11,275 bases of DNA, from contig CANODN010000045.1 of the NCBI GenBank assembly GCA_947564765.1, forward strand, positions 1 through 11,275. The letters run 5' to 3'. The notes under the pieces were generated by a model. The model was not told the DNA's origin. It made no database searches and saw only the letters and a list, made by a program, of their open reading frames with translations. A program made the translations under genes and the position numbers. This DNA is from an uncultured Roseburia sp. GTDB lineage: Bacteria; Bacillota; Clostridia; Lachnospirales; Lachnospiraceae. Below are positions 1-6,426 of the stretch, one piece after another. Each line of letters begins with the position of its first letter. The stretch's first letter is position 1.

Positions 1-110
1 GAAAAGGGAAGCGCAAAAGGCGGCGCCTCGGCAAAGATTGGAATAAGAGACATTTAAAGTATCGGATACGACTATGGAATATCTTGCAGATTATTTTCGC
101 TGATAGATAA
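1..110 (+). other. Unassigned partial coding end at window edge
   Basis: This stretch is probably the 3' end of a gene that begins outside the window, but the frame cannot be decided. One frame reads KREAQKAAPRQRLE and stops at 44-46. Another gives a very basic 35-residue tail ending in RLWNILQIIFADR, with a stop at 108-110, six bases before an inverted repeat. Basic tails of this kind are common in mobilisation proteins and transposases, but I cannot name a family. It lies next to a recombinase fragment, so an element origin is likely. Confidence 0.2.
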
Positions 111-115
111 TCACG

Positions 116-143
116 GGAGCGGTAGCCTAAGTGTTACCGCTCC
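116..143. repeat. Perfect 9-bp inverted repeat (hairpin) beside the recombinase fragment
   Basis: GGAGCGGTA at 116-124 is exactly complementary to TACCGCTCC at 135-143, with a 10-base loop. The stem is GC-rich and would be stable. There is no T-run after it on the plus strand (TCTGAATTAT follows), so it is not a standard intrinsic terminator. It lies between a possible gene end at 110 and the point where recognisable recombinase sequence begins near 145, so it could be an element end or junction, or a weak terminator. Confidence 0.45.
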
Positions 144-144
144 T

Positions 145-600
145 CTGAATTATAAAAACAATCGGCAGAAAACCCTCATCCTTGCAGGATTTGGGGAGAT
201 CAGGGACACAGCATTTGAACCCGGGGAACTTGAGGCGGAGACGCGGCAGCTTAATGAGGAGATGAACGTGGTGGCGGATCTGGTACAGAAATGCATCGGG
301 GAAAACGCCCGCGTTGCGCAGAACCAGGGCGAATACGCAAAACGCTATGATGCCCTGGTGGAGCGGTTTGAAATGGCAAAGGGACGGTTCGATGAGGTAC
401 AGGTAGCCATTACGCAGAAACAGGCGCAGCGGAAAATGATGGAGAAATTCATGGAGGAACTGTGGAAACTGCCGGAGCAGGTGGACTGCTTTGACGAAGG
501 GGCATGGTACGCCATGGTGGATTTCGTAACAGTCTACGGCAAGGAAGACGTGCGGTTCACTTTTAAAAACGGGATGGAGATTCCAGTGAAAACCAAATAG
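145..600 (+). pseudogene. C-terminal remnant of a large serine recombinase
   Basis: The open frame from about 145 to the TAG at 598-600 encodes roughly 150 residues resembling the C-terminus of large serine recombinases (TnpX-like, from integrative elements of Firmicutes). A charged helical coiled-coil stretch (ELEAETRQLNEEMNVVADLV onward) is followed by the typical ending FDEGAWYAMVDFVTVYGKED and VRFTFKNGMEI. These enzymes cut and rejoin attachment sites for integration or excision and are usually 500-600 aa. The resolvase catalytic domain with its serine, and the zinc-ribbon DNA-binding part, are absent. The frame upstream of 145 runs through a hairpin into unrelated sequence, with a stop at 55-57. 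The first ATG inside the frame is at 262, but no good RBS precedes it. This is best read as a dead fragment left by rearrangement of an integrated element. The family call is from sequence pattern; the mechanism of truncation is inference. Confidence 0.75.
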
Positions 601-601
601 G

Positions 602-648
602 AAATACAGATTGCACTTCACAGAAATGTGGAGTGCTTTCTGTATTTT
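602..648 (+). terminator. Long hairpin after the recombinase remnant, terminator-like
   Basis: Two stem blocks are visible. AAATACAGA (602-610) pairs with TCTGTATTT (639-647), and GCACTTCAC (613-621) pairs with GTGGAGTGC (628-636) with one G-T pair. A 2x2 T/T internal loop separates the blocks and AGAAAT is the apical loop. The hairpin starts one base after the TAG of the recombinase fragment and its 3' arm ends in TATTTT, as expected for an intrinsic terminator of that gene. The A-rich 5' arm would let it act on the other strand too. Confidence 0.6.
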
Positions 649-714
649 GGAAAATATCTATTCGAAGAACAATGCAGAAGAGCTTAGAGTATAATTATCA
701 TTGGCAAAAATAAA

Positions 715-736
715 GGAAGAGGCAGAAACCTCTTCC
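715..736 (+). repeat. 8-bp hairpin in the IS left end, upstream of the transposase
   Basis: GGAAGAGG (715-722) pairs perfectly with CCTCTTCC (729-736) around a CAGAAA loop. It sits between the terminal and subterminal repeats of the left end; the right end has only five A residues in the equivalent place. No T-run follows. Hairpins near an IS end can reduce transposase expression driven from outside by folding or stalling the read-through transcript. That role is inferred here, not shown. Confidence 0.5.
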
Positions 737-793
737 CAATCATACAGATTTAGCTTATTGTTTAATTGTCCAGAAAAAACATAAGGAGTCTGT

Positions 794-2224
794 ATGATGA
801 AAACAATGATAAAGGAAAATGGAGTAACATTCAAGGACTTAGAGAAAAATATTTATGCTTGGGTTTGTGAAGTGGGCAGAGAGTTTACAAAGGAGTTTCT
901 GGAACGATATGACCGGATGCTGATGGAAGGCCGGGATAAAAAGAAATATCGTAACAAAGGCTTCAGGCAGACAACCATAAAAACCATTTATGGAGAAGTG
1001 ACGTATCAAAGAACAATCTACGAGGTGATGGAAGAAGACGGGAACAGACACTTCGTATATCTGCTGGATGAGACGCTGGAATTATCGAATGTAGGATTAA
1101 TCTCAACAAATATGGCAGAACTATTGGTAAAAGGAATCACCGAACTATCTTATCGGGAGTGTGCGTCAAAAGTCAGTGAAATGACAGGCCAGGCCATTAG
1201 TGCTATGGGAGTGTGGAATGTCGTTCAGGCTTTGGGAGAGAAAGTCTGTAAGGAAGAAAAGGAACTCATGGAATCACACAAAGAAGGCCATGTGTGTGGA
1301 GAAAGAGAAGTACCTGTACTGTTTGAAGAAGCGGATGGTGTCTATATTAACCTGCAGGGAAAAGACCGAAAACAGAATGGACAGAACAAGGCTGAGATGA
1401 AAGTGGCGATTGCGTACGACGGCTGGAAGAAAACAGGGAAGGATCGGTATATCCTTCCAGATAAAGTAGTGGTTGCAGGGTTTGCAAAGGCAAAGGAGTT
1501 CCATGAATACCGGGAGGCAGCTATAGCGGAGAAATACAACCTGGATGAAGTCAGCCAGAGGATACTGAATGCAGATGGAGCTTCATGGATCAAAAAAGTA
1601 AAAGATAAAAGTACCTGTTTTCAGCTGGATCCCTTCCATCGGAATAAAGCAGTAAAAGAAAAGATTCATAACCAAAAAGCAGTGCAGGATATCATGGAAC
1701 TTCTGGAAGAAGAAAAGACAGAAGAGCTTTTCTGCTATCTTAAAATGTACAGGGACAGTTTATGGGAAGCCAGAGAGATTGAAGAAGCAGAGGAACTGCT
1801 CCGGTATTATGAGAATAACCGGGAAGGGCTGCTGCCCTACCAGTCGCAGGGCCTGGAATTGCCGGAACATCCGGAAGGTTTGGAATATCGGAACATGGGG
1901 ACGATGGAAAACCATGTGTGGAGTGTGATTGCCCGCAGGATGAAACACAACCATACAAGTTGGAGCAGGCGGGGTGGGAATCATCTGGCAAAGATACTAG
2001 CAAAGAAATGCAGCGGAAAGCTGTACGAGGTGACTGAAAAGCTGAAATGTCCAGTATTTGAAGAAGAACAGGTAGAGGAACTGTACGAGGGAATCCTGAT
2101 GTCAGCAAAAGTGCCGAAGAAAGATGGAAAAGGATATGAATATCCGGTTATAGGACATATGGTTGGACTAGAGGGAAGAATCCGAGGGGACGGGAAGAAA
2201 CTTCTGGCAATGGCAGGATATTAA
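794..2224 (+). CDS. ISLre2 family transposase (UPF0236 type)
   Basis: This 476-aa protein is a full-length ISLre2-type transposase, which catalyses excision and insertion of its own element. The N-terminal third is helical and basic, with the family-like segment GFRQTTIKTIYGEVTYQRTI. Likely catalytic acids are D181 (in EEADGVY), D261 (in NADGASW) and E372 (in MENHVW), a mutator-like DDE layout. Assignment of these residues is by family pattern. The C-terminal block VIARRMKHNHTSWSR with the following GGNHLA is typical of the family. The start is supported by AAGGAG at 783-788, five bases before ATG 794; a second ATG at 797 is equally placed for translation. There is no frameshift or internal stop, so the enzyme may be active. 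The gene lies between a recombinase remnant and a small ORF and has no passenger gene. Confidence 0.93.
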   Translation: MMKTMIKENGVTFKDLEKNIYAWVCEVGREFTKEFLERYDRMLMEGRDKKKYRNKGFRQTTIKTIYGEVTYQRTIYEVMEEDGNRHFVYLLDETLELSNVGLISTNMAELLVKGITELSYRECASKVSEMTGQAISAMGVWNVVQALGEKVCKEEKELMESHKEGHVCGEREVPVLFEEADGVYINLQGKDRKQNGQNKAEMKVAIAYDGWKKTGKDRYILPDKVVVAGFAKAKEFHEYREAAIAEKYNLDEVSQRILNADGASWIKKVKDKSTCFQLDPFHRNKAVKEKIHNQKAVQDIMELLEEEKTEELFCYLKMYRDSLWEAREIEEAEELLRYYENNREGLLPYQSQGLELPEHPEGLEYRNMGTMENHVWSVIARRMKHNHTSWSRRGGNHLAKILAKKCSGKLYEVTEKLKCPVFEEEQVEELYEGILMSAKVPKKDGKGYEYPVIGHMVGLEGRIRGDGKKLLAMAGY

Positions 2225-2341
2225 AAAGGAACAACCTATCAGGCATGCAATAAATCATGTATGAAAAAATTTGCCAACGTTTACTTGACAGTAACCCCTG
2301 GGATTTTGCTGAATAATAGAATAGCTTTTTCATCTTAATTA

Positions 2342-2350
2342 TGATATACT
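2342..2350 (+). promoter_or_regulatory. Extended -10 promoter-like element for the 39-aa ORF
   Basis: TGATATACT fits an extended -10 element (TGn plus TATACT at 2345-2350). No good -35 hexamer is found at 16-18 bases upstream (TAGCTT at 2322-2327), which extended -10 promoters tolerate. Transcription would start near 2357, giving a leader of about 40 nt before the small ORF at 2396. Confidence 0.4.
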
Positions 2351-2395
2351 GAAAGCGTAACAATCCAAGCCGCAATATAGAAAGCAGGTGATTGT

Positions 2396-2515
2396 ATGAC
2401 TGGTAAAGAAGTTGTTAATCTTATTCGCAAACTGAGAGAAAAAGGTATGAGCAGTGATGAAATTTTAGCTATCATTGAATATATTGAAACGCATGATCCA
2501 AAAGAGCAGGAATAG
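2396..2515 (+). CDS. Small uncharacterised 39-aa protein
   Basis: The 39-codon ORF begins MTGKEVVNLIRKLREKGMSS and ends IETHDPKEQE, stop TAG at 2513-2515. The start is supported by GCAGGTG (2384-2390) five bases before the ATG. A promoter-like extended -10 lies about 45 bases upstream, and a strong bidirectional-type hairpin begins 36 bases after the stop, so the unit has all signals of a real mini-gene. The sequence is hydrophilic and should form two short helices around a GMSSDE turn, followed by an acidic tail. There is no signal peptide, membrane segment or cysteine. From memory it resembles short MTG...KGMS..EI...IETHDP proteins seen in gut Lachnospiraceae, for which I know no function. 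It sits just right of the IS and converges on the methyltransferase gene. Confidence 0.6.
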   Translation: MTGKEVVNLIRKLREKGMSSDEILAIIEYIETHDPKEQE

Positions 2516-2550
2516 TAAACCATTATCTCGAAGTGAGTTTTCAAGGGAAA

Positions 2551-2580
2551 GGCAGAGCCATTTGGCTCTGCCTGAACTAT
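2551..2580. terminator. Bidirectional intrinsic terminator between convergent genes
   Basis: GGCAGAGCC (2551-2559) pairs perfectly with GGCTCTGCC (2564-2572) around ATTT. On the plus strand it is followed by TGAACTATTTTTA, ending the 39-aa ORF unit. On the minus strand the same stem is followed by TTTCCCTTG and lies about 40 bases after the methyltransferase stop. Convergent genes sharing one terminator is the simplest reading. Confidence 0.75.
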
Positions 2581-2613
2581 TTTTATCCGATATATTTTTA
2601 TTCGCTCTGCAAA

Positions 2614-3864
2614 TCACTCTGACTCCTCCTTTATATACCCCGCATCAACCAACAGCTTATATAACGTAGGATCCAGATGAAATTTCTCCATTAATTCTCT
2701 GACCTCCCGGTAATGGGATTTCCCCGTATGATATTTCCGCATTACATCAATCCGTGCCGGCTCCGTTTTCCGGTTAATCGCCCGTATTAACAGATTTTTG
2801 GGCGTATTTTCGATATCCACAAATTCCATCAACTGGGTTTTATACCCGCAGCACTCCAGCAGATTTGCACGAATCGCATCTGTAAAAAGAGCCATTGTTC
2901 TCTCTTTTACAATTCCATATCTTCCAATAATCTCCAACTCCTGCGGCATAAACTGCCTGTTCAGTTCATGCTGACAGCAGGGGACAGAAAAAATCATTTT
3001 AGCTCCCCATTTCACCGCATGAAACAATGCGTAATCGGTTGCCGTATCGCATGCATGGAGTGTAATTACTATATCTGCCGGAACCGGGTCCGTATAACAG
3101 CCGACATCCCCGACCTGAAAGACAAGATTTTGATACCCGTATTTTTTTGCCGTATCATTGCACTTTGCAATCACTTCTTCTTTTAAATCGAGACCTGTCA
3201 TATTCACATTCATATGCTTTATTTCGTGAAAATAATAATATAAGACAAAGGTCAAATAAGATTTCCCACATCCGAAATCCACAATCTTCAGTGGTTGATC
3301 GGAATTATAGGGATAACTGCGGAGAGCATCATCGATCATCTCTAAAAAACGATTGATCTGCTTATATTTATCATACATATGAGAAATGATTTTTCCCTGT
3401 TCTGTGATCACTCCCATATCCAAAAGGGGCGGTATGATTTCTCCCTCCGGCAGTAAATACTGCTTTCTTCGATTATGCCCTGTCTGTTTTTTCGGAGCTT
3501 CCTCCGATTTCAGCTGCTTTCTCTTAAAAAAAACCTTTCCCTTTTTTGTAACCAAAACCTGATATTCCCACCTGTCTGACCAGGCATTTAACTGCAAAAA
3601 ATCAACGCCGAACTTTTCTTTACAAAAACGGCTCGCTTCTTCTATTGTATAATTAAAATGAAATACCTGTTTTTCTGTATAACACTCCGCCTGATAATAT
3701 TGTTCCTTCCAGACAAGCACGATTCTGTTATATTTATTCTCTGAATTTTTTCCCGCTTTGCTTAAAACAATACGATATGCGGCATCATCAAATATGCCGT
3801 TTATCTTTGCCGTTATTTCCGTTTCCAAATATCTGTCTTCCTTCCTCTTTTCGTTTTTTGGCAT
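2614..3864 (-). CDS. SAM-dependent methyltransferase (Methyltransf_32-like)
   Basis: The protein is about 416 aa with a class I SAM-binding fold in its second half. Motif I is VDFGCGKSYLTFVLYYY, followed by the acidic strand end MTGLDLK, then VITLHACDTATDYAL and a motif-IV-like SVPCCQHEL. HACDTATD and PCCQHEL are typical of the Methyltransf_32 group, related to eukaryotic METTL25/GSTCD-type proteins; the bacterial substrate is unknown to me. The first ~140 residues form a separate, basic, less conserved region ending near a QTGHNRRKQYLLPEG stretch, which could bind nucleic acid (inference). ATG at 3864 is preferred, with GAAGG ten bases upstream. A TTG at 3870, overlapping the TGA of the GH18 gene, would add two residues. 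The coupling suggests co-transcription with the GH18 gene. The gene ends before a shared terminator. Confidence 0.85.
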   Translation of the reverse strand: MPKNEKRKEDRYLETEITAKINGIFDDAAYRIVLSKAGKNSENKYNRIVLVWKEQYYQAECYTEKQVFHFNYTIEEASRFCKEKFGVDFLQLNAWSDRWEYQVLVTKKGKVFFKRKQLKSEEAPKKQTGHNRRKQYLLPEGEIIPPLLDMGVITEQGKIISHMYDKYKQINRFLEMIDDALRSYPYNSDQPLKIVDFGCGKSYLTFVLYYYFHEIKHMNVNMTGLDLKEEVIAKCNDTAKKYGYQNLVFQVGDVGCYTDPVPADIVITLHACDTATDYALFHAVKWGAKMIFSVPCCQHELNRQFMPQELEIIGRYGIVKERTMALFTDAIRANLLECCGYKTQLMEFVDIENTPKNLLIRAINRKTEPARIDVMRKYHTGKSHYREVRELMEKFHLDPTLYKLLVDAGYIKEESE

Positions 3865-3866
3865 GT

Positions 3867-5009
3867 TCAAATCGCCTTCACAATCTCAAACTGATCCGCA
3901 AGCAGCTCCCAGTTTGCCCGAAACAGCTGCATAATCTGCCAATATCCTGCGCCGTTTAAATCGTATTCCTTAATCAGATCAAATTTTGCCTGCATACTCC
4001 GCACATCCTCAAACCACACCTCATGACGGATGCCCTCCGCCTCATAATAAAAATACGGAGACTGGGCCCGTTCATCAAACAGAATCTCTGCTCCATGGGC
4101 TGCCGCAATCTGAACTGCCTCCACATTTCCAATGGTTTTCGCTTTTGTCGTACCTTTTTCAAAAGGAAGCGGCCAGTCATAGCCGTAATTGGGAATTCCC
4201 AGGCGAATCTTACTTTCGGGAATCTCTGTCACCGCATAATCCAGCACTTTTCTCACCTGAAAAAGCGGCGCTACCGCCATAGGCGGACCATACGTATAGC
4301 CCCATTCATATGTCATCAAAAGTACATAATCCGCTGCGTCTGCCAGGCCGCCGTAATCCTTACCCTCATACAAAAGACCTTTCTGGTCTGCCGACTGTTT
4401 CGGTGCCAGGGCAACGGAGGTCTGCCTGCCGATACTGCGCATTGCCTCTGCCGTCTTACGGACAAATGCGGTAAATGCATCTCTGTCTTCTGCCAAAATA
4501 TATTCAAAATCAATATCTACACCTGCATAACCCTTGCCGATCACGATATTCATCAATTCTGAAACCAGCTCCCCGGAAGCTTCCTCTGACTGCACGACAC
4601 TGTGAATCAGATAATTGTTAAACTGACCATCCTCTCCAAAGGGCGTCAGTGTCAGAATCGGCAGTGTTTGAAACTCATACGCCTGCTGAATCATAAAGGT
4701 ATCATCCAATGCCGGCGGTATCAGATTCCCATCTGTCGTAAACCCATAAGAAAACACCGACAGCTCTGTCAAGTACGGTAACGTCTGACGCAGAGTCCAA
4801 TTACTGATAAAGGGATACGCATACCCGTTTATCCTTGCCGGTGTTTTGTCTGTATACTCTTCTTTTGTGGGAATTAAAAGCGCCTGCCCGATTACCAGGG
4901 AAAAAGGCGGTATCATCTGATTGACATGAATGATTTCTTCCGGAGATACCAAATAGGCTCCGGCAATCGTATCTACCGTATCGCCAACCTTGACAACATA
5001 AATATCCAT
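3867..5009 (-). CDS. LysM / glycosyl hydrolase 18 protein, SleL/YaaH type
   Basis: This 380-aa protein has one LysM module (residues about 3-47, YVVKVGDTVDTIAGAYLVSP to ALLIP) and a GH18 barrel (about 58-375). The catalytic motif is GVDIDFEY, with D165, D167 and the proton donor E169. The barrel strands VLLMTYEWGYTYGPPMAVAP (229-248) and GIPNYGYDW, and the late GAGYWQIM, match spore cortex N-acetylglucosaminidases of the SleL/YaaH group, which cut peptidoglycan (muramic-lactam cortex) fragments during germination. Bacillus SleL has two LysM modules; here there is one. No signal peptide is present, as in SleL-type proteins that are placed on the forespore during coat assembly. The start has only a weak RBS (GGAT), with a promoter-like sequence just upstream. 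The stop TGA is two bases before the preferred methyltransferase ATG. The spore role is inferred from family. Confidence 0.88.
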   Translation of the reverse strand: MDIYVVKVGDTVDTIAGAYLVSPEEIIHVNQMIPPFSLVIGQALLIPTKEEYTDKTPARINGYAYPFISNWTLRQTLPYLTELSVFSYGFTTDGNLIPPALDDTFMIQQAYEFQTLPILTLTPFGEDGQFNNYLIHSVVQSEEASGELVSELMNIVIGKGYAGVDIDFEYILAEDRDAFTAFVRKTAEAMRSIGRQTSVALAPKQSADQKGLLYEGKDYGGLADAADYVLLMTYEWGYTYGPPMAVAPLFQVRKVLDYAVTEIPESKIRLGIPNYGYDWPLPFEKGTTKAKTIGNVEAVQIAAAHGAEILFDERAQSPYFYYEAEGIRHEVWFEDVRSMQAKFDLIKEYDLNGAGYWQIMQLFRANWELLADQFEIVKAI

Positions 5010-5032
5010 ATTCTATCCAAATCGTTTTTTAC

Positions 5033-5062
5033 AGTATATGCAGAAATCCATTTATTTGGCAA
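5033..5062 (-). promoter_or_regulatory. Promoter-like sequence for the GH18 gene
   Basis: Read on the minus strand, TTGCCA (5062-5057) and TATACT (5038-5033) are separated by 18 bases, each one mismatch from the sigma-A consensus. The leader to ATG 5009 would be about 16-18 nt. The same -10 region reads CATATACT (5040-5033), one base from the sporulation sigma-E -10 CATACACT, but the matching -35 is poor. The gene may therefore be transcribed vegetatively, in the mother cell, or both. Confidence 0.5.
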
Positions 5063-5082
5063 AAGACCTCTTTGGCCTTCGG

Positions 5083-6063
5083 CTACATAGAATCCGCTAT
5101 CATTTCAAAAAAACGATCTGTTGTAATGCTTCCGTCCGTAATCAGGGTAATATCATCCCATACTTCCTGATTCAGCTCTGAAGTAAGACCGGAAACAAAT
5201 TCTTCATATACATCATCAAAGGCTGCCTTTTCTCTTGTCTCTACAATCTTAAATTTGTTGGCGTCGGTCAGCTCTTCGTTGAATTTGTTGATGCATTTAA
5301 TAAAATAAAAACCGTCCTCGGCAGCAATACAGGCTGAAACCTCTTCATTATCCAGTTCAAATGCTGCTTTTTCCACTTCCTCCGGGAGTTCTCCTCTGCC
5401 AAAGGTAATTTCGATCACCGGCTTTTTGTTGTAATTGCTGGCAACTGCTGCAAAATCTTCACCTGCAGTCAATTTCTCTTCTACTTCCTTCGCTTTTTTC
5501 TTGCCTTTTACATAAATCTGCATTGCTTCCATGATTCTGGCTTCATCATCACTGACCTCTGCATTTATGCCTTCCGTAAGCGACTGATATACTTTATCCG
5601 CAAGCACATAATCTTCATACATAGAGACAATATCTGATTCAGATGCCCCCGTAAAATCCTTTTCCTCCTCAGTCAAAGACTGATAATACTCCTTTGCCGC
5701 ATCTTCAATCTTCTGCCTTTCCTCGTCTCCAAGGGAGATCTGCTGTTCCTTTGCCAAAAGATCCATACATACGATCCGGCTCATCTCAGAAAGCGTAATT
5801 TCTTTGATATATTCTGTTAATTTGTCTTTGTGAAATCCCTGTTCCCACAGGTCAATCCCGTAGCTCTTCCCATAAATATTCTGATAGTTGGCAAGATATA
5901 CCTTTGCCTCTGTAATCTTACAGGACTCTCCGCCGATCCGGAATACATCCTGACTGCCCAGTCCTCCTGTAATAACAACTTCTCTGCCTCCGATATTGCA
6001 GCCCCCAAGTAAAAGAGTCATTGCCAGAATTCCTGTAAGTATTCTCTTTTTCTTTTTTTTCAT
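5083..6063 (-). CDS. Parvulin-like lipoprotein (PrsA/PpiC family), catalytic histidines absent
   Basis: The 326-aa protein starts MKKKKKRILTGILAMTLLLG and has a lipobox LGGC with lipidation at C22, so it is expected on the outer face of the cytoplasmic membrane. Residues ~80-165 are a helical SurA_N-like region. Residues ~170-262 follow the PpiC rotamase pattern: a helix with KAKEVEEKLTAGEDFAAVAS, then FGRGELPEEVEKAAFELDNE and EDGFYFIKC. Parvulins of the PrsA type normally start the domain with a HIL motif and end it with YHIIK; here these read QIYVK and FYFIK, so both histidines are missing. A foldase role for secreted proteins is likely, but isomerase activity is doubtful. The start has GGAG five bases upstream. 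It lies 37 bases after the 87-aa gene, probably in the same transcript, and 73 bases before the GH18 gene. Confidence 0.85.
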   Translation of the reverse strand: MKKKKKRILTGILAMTLLLGGCNIGGREVVITGGLGSQDVFRIGGESCKITEAKVYLANYQNIYGKSYGIDLWEQGFHKDKLTEYIKEITLSEMSRIVCMDLLAKEQQISLGDEERQKIEDAAKEYYQSLTEEEKDFTGASESDIVSMYEDYVLADKVYQSLTEGINAEVSDDEARIMEAMQIYVKGKKKAKEVEEKLTAGEDFAAVASNYNKKPVIEITFGRGELPEEVEKAAFELDNEEVSACIAAEDGFYFIKCINKFNEELTDANKFKIVETREKAAFDDVYEEFVSGLTSELNQEVWDDITLITDGSITTDRFFEMIADSM

Positions 6064-6100
6064 ATGTGCTCCAATTTCCTCTGTTCTGTTTCGTTCATAC

Positions 6101-6364
6101 TTATCCTTCTACGATCAAATATCTGCCATCCGATAATGGAAATACTTCACTGGCCTCTTCGAGCTCCTGATCACTCATACCGGAAATATCCATACCTGCT
6201 TCTTCAAAATAAGTTTTTACCTCCCGCAGATTTTTGCATACAACAGCCATGCAGTCCTCCAAAAATGCCTCTGCCTCCTCCAGATTGGATGCAACCTCTT
6301 CGCGGAATAACTGCAGCTGCTTTTCCAAAAACACTTCCAAGCATTCTTCATCATATGTTTCCAT
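6101..6364 (-). CDS. Small acidic conserved hypothetical protein
   Basis: The 87-aa protein is very acidic and mostly helical (METYDEECLEVFLEKQLQLF onward), with three cysteines (C8, C38, C43) and a C-terminal segment SDGRYLIVEG that looks like a short beta strand. It has no signal peptide or membrane helix, so it is cytoplasmic. The start is well supported by AGGGGG seven bases before the ATG. I believe similar proteins occur in Lachnospiraceae, but I know no function for them and do not assign one. It lies between maf and the lipoprotein gene on the same strand, 62 bases after maf and 37 bases before the lipoprotein, so it is probably co-transcribed with one or both. The cysteines do not form a recognisable metal motif. 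Confidence 0.75.
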   Translation of the reverse strand: METYDEECLEVFLEKQLQLFREEVASNLEEAEAFLEDCMAVVCKNLREVKTYFEEAGMDISGMSDQELEEASEVFPLSDGRYLIVEG

Positions 6365-6426
6365 AAAATAACCCCCTGTAATTTTTGTAAATAATAACTA
6401 GCCAACAGTTGAATACTAACAGTATA

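Larger units (their letters stand above)
701..2277 (+). mobile_element. ISLre2-family insertion sequence (ends tentative)
   Basis: The element is defined by the complete transposase at 794-2224 and by matching inverted sequences on both sides. TTGGCAAA (701-708) is repeated inverted as TTTGCCAA (2270-2277), and TCATACAGATTTA (740-752) is repeated inverted, with one extra base, at 2251-2264. I take these as terminal and subterminal repeats. No convincing 9-bp target duplication is seen directly outside: 692-700 and 2278-2286 differ. The true ends may therefore lie further out, one end may be altered, or the duplication may have been lost. The family is well supported; the boundaries are not. 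Confidence 0.55.

Noticed and set aside
127..621. Minus-strand open frame of 164 codons opposite the recombinase remnant
   Set aside because: It mirrors the coding frame of the plus-strand recombinase tail, has histidine/proline/leucine-rich composition typical of an antisense shadow, and has no family resemblance.
2285..2313. TTGACA at 2285-2290 as a -35 box
   Set aside because: At 17 bases the -10 position reads GCTGAA; AATAAT lies 21 bases away, too far. Not listed as a promoter.
4023..4562. Plus-strand open frame of 179 codons
   Set aside because: It lies fully opposite the GH18 gene, which has clear catalytic motifs; composition is that of an antisense frame.
5058..5077. Imperfect hairpin GGCAAAAGA / TCTTTGGCC after the lipoprotein gene
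   Set aside because: One mismatch, and no T-run follows on the minus strand; it also overlaps the promoter-like sequence. Not convincing as a terminator.
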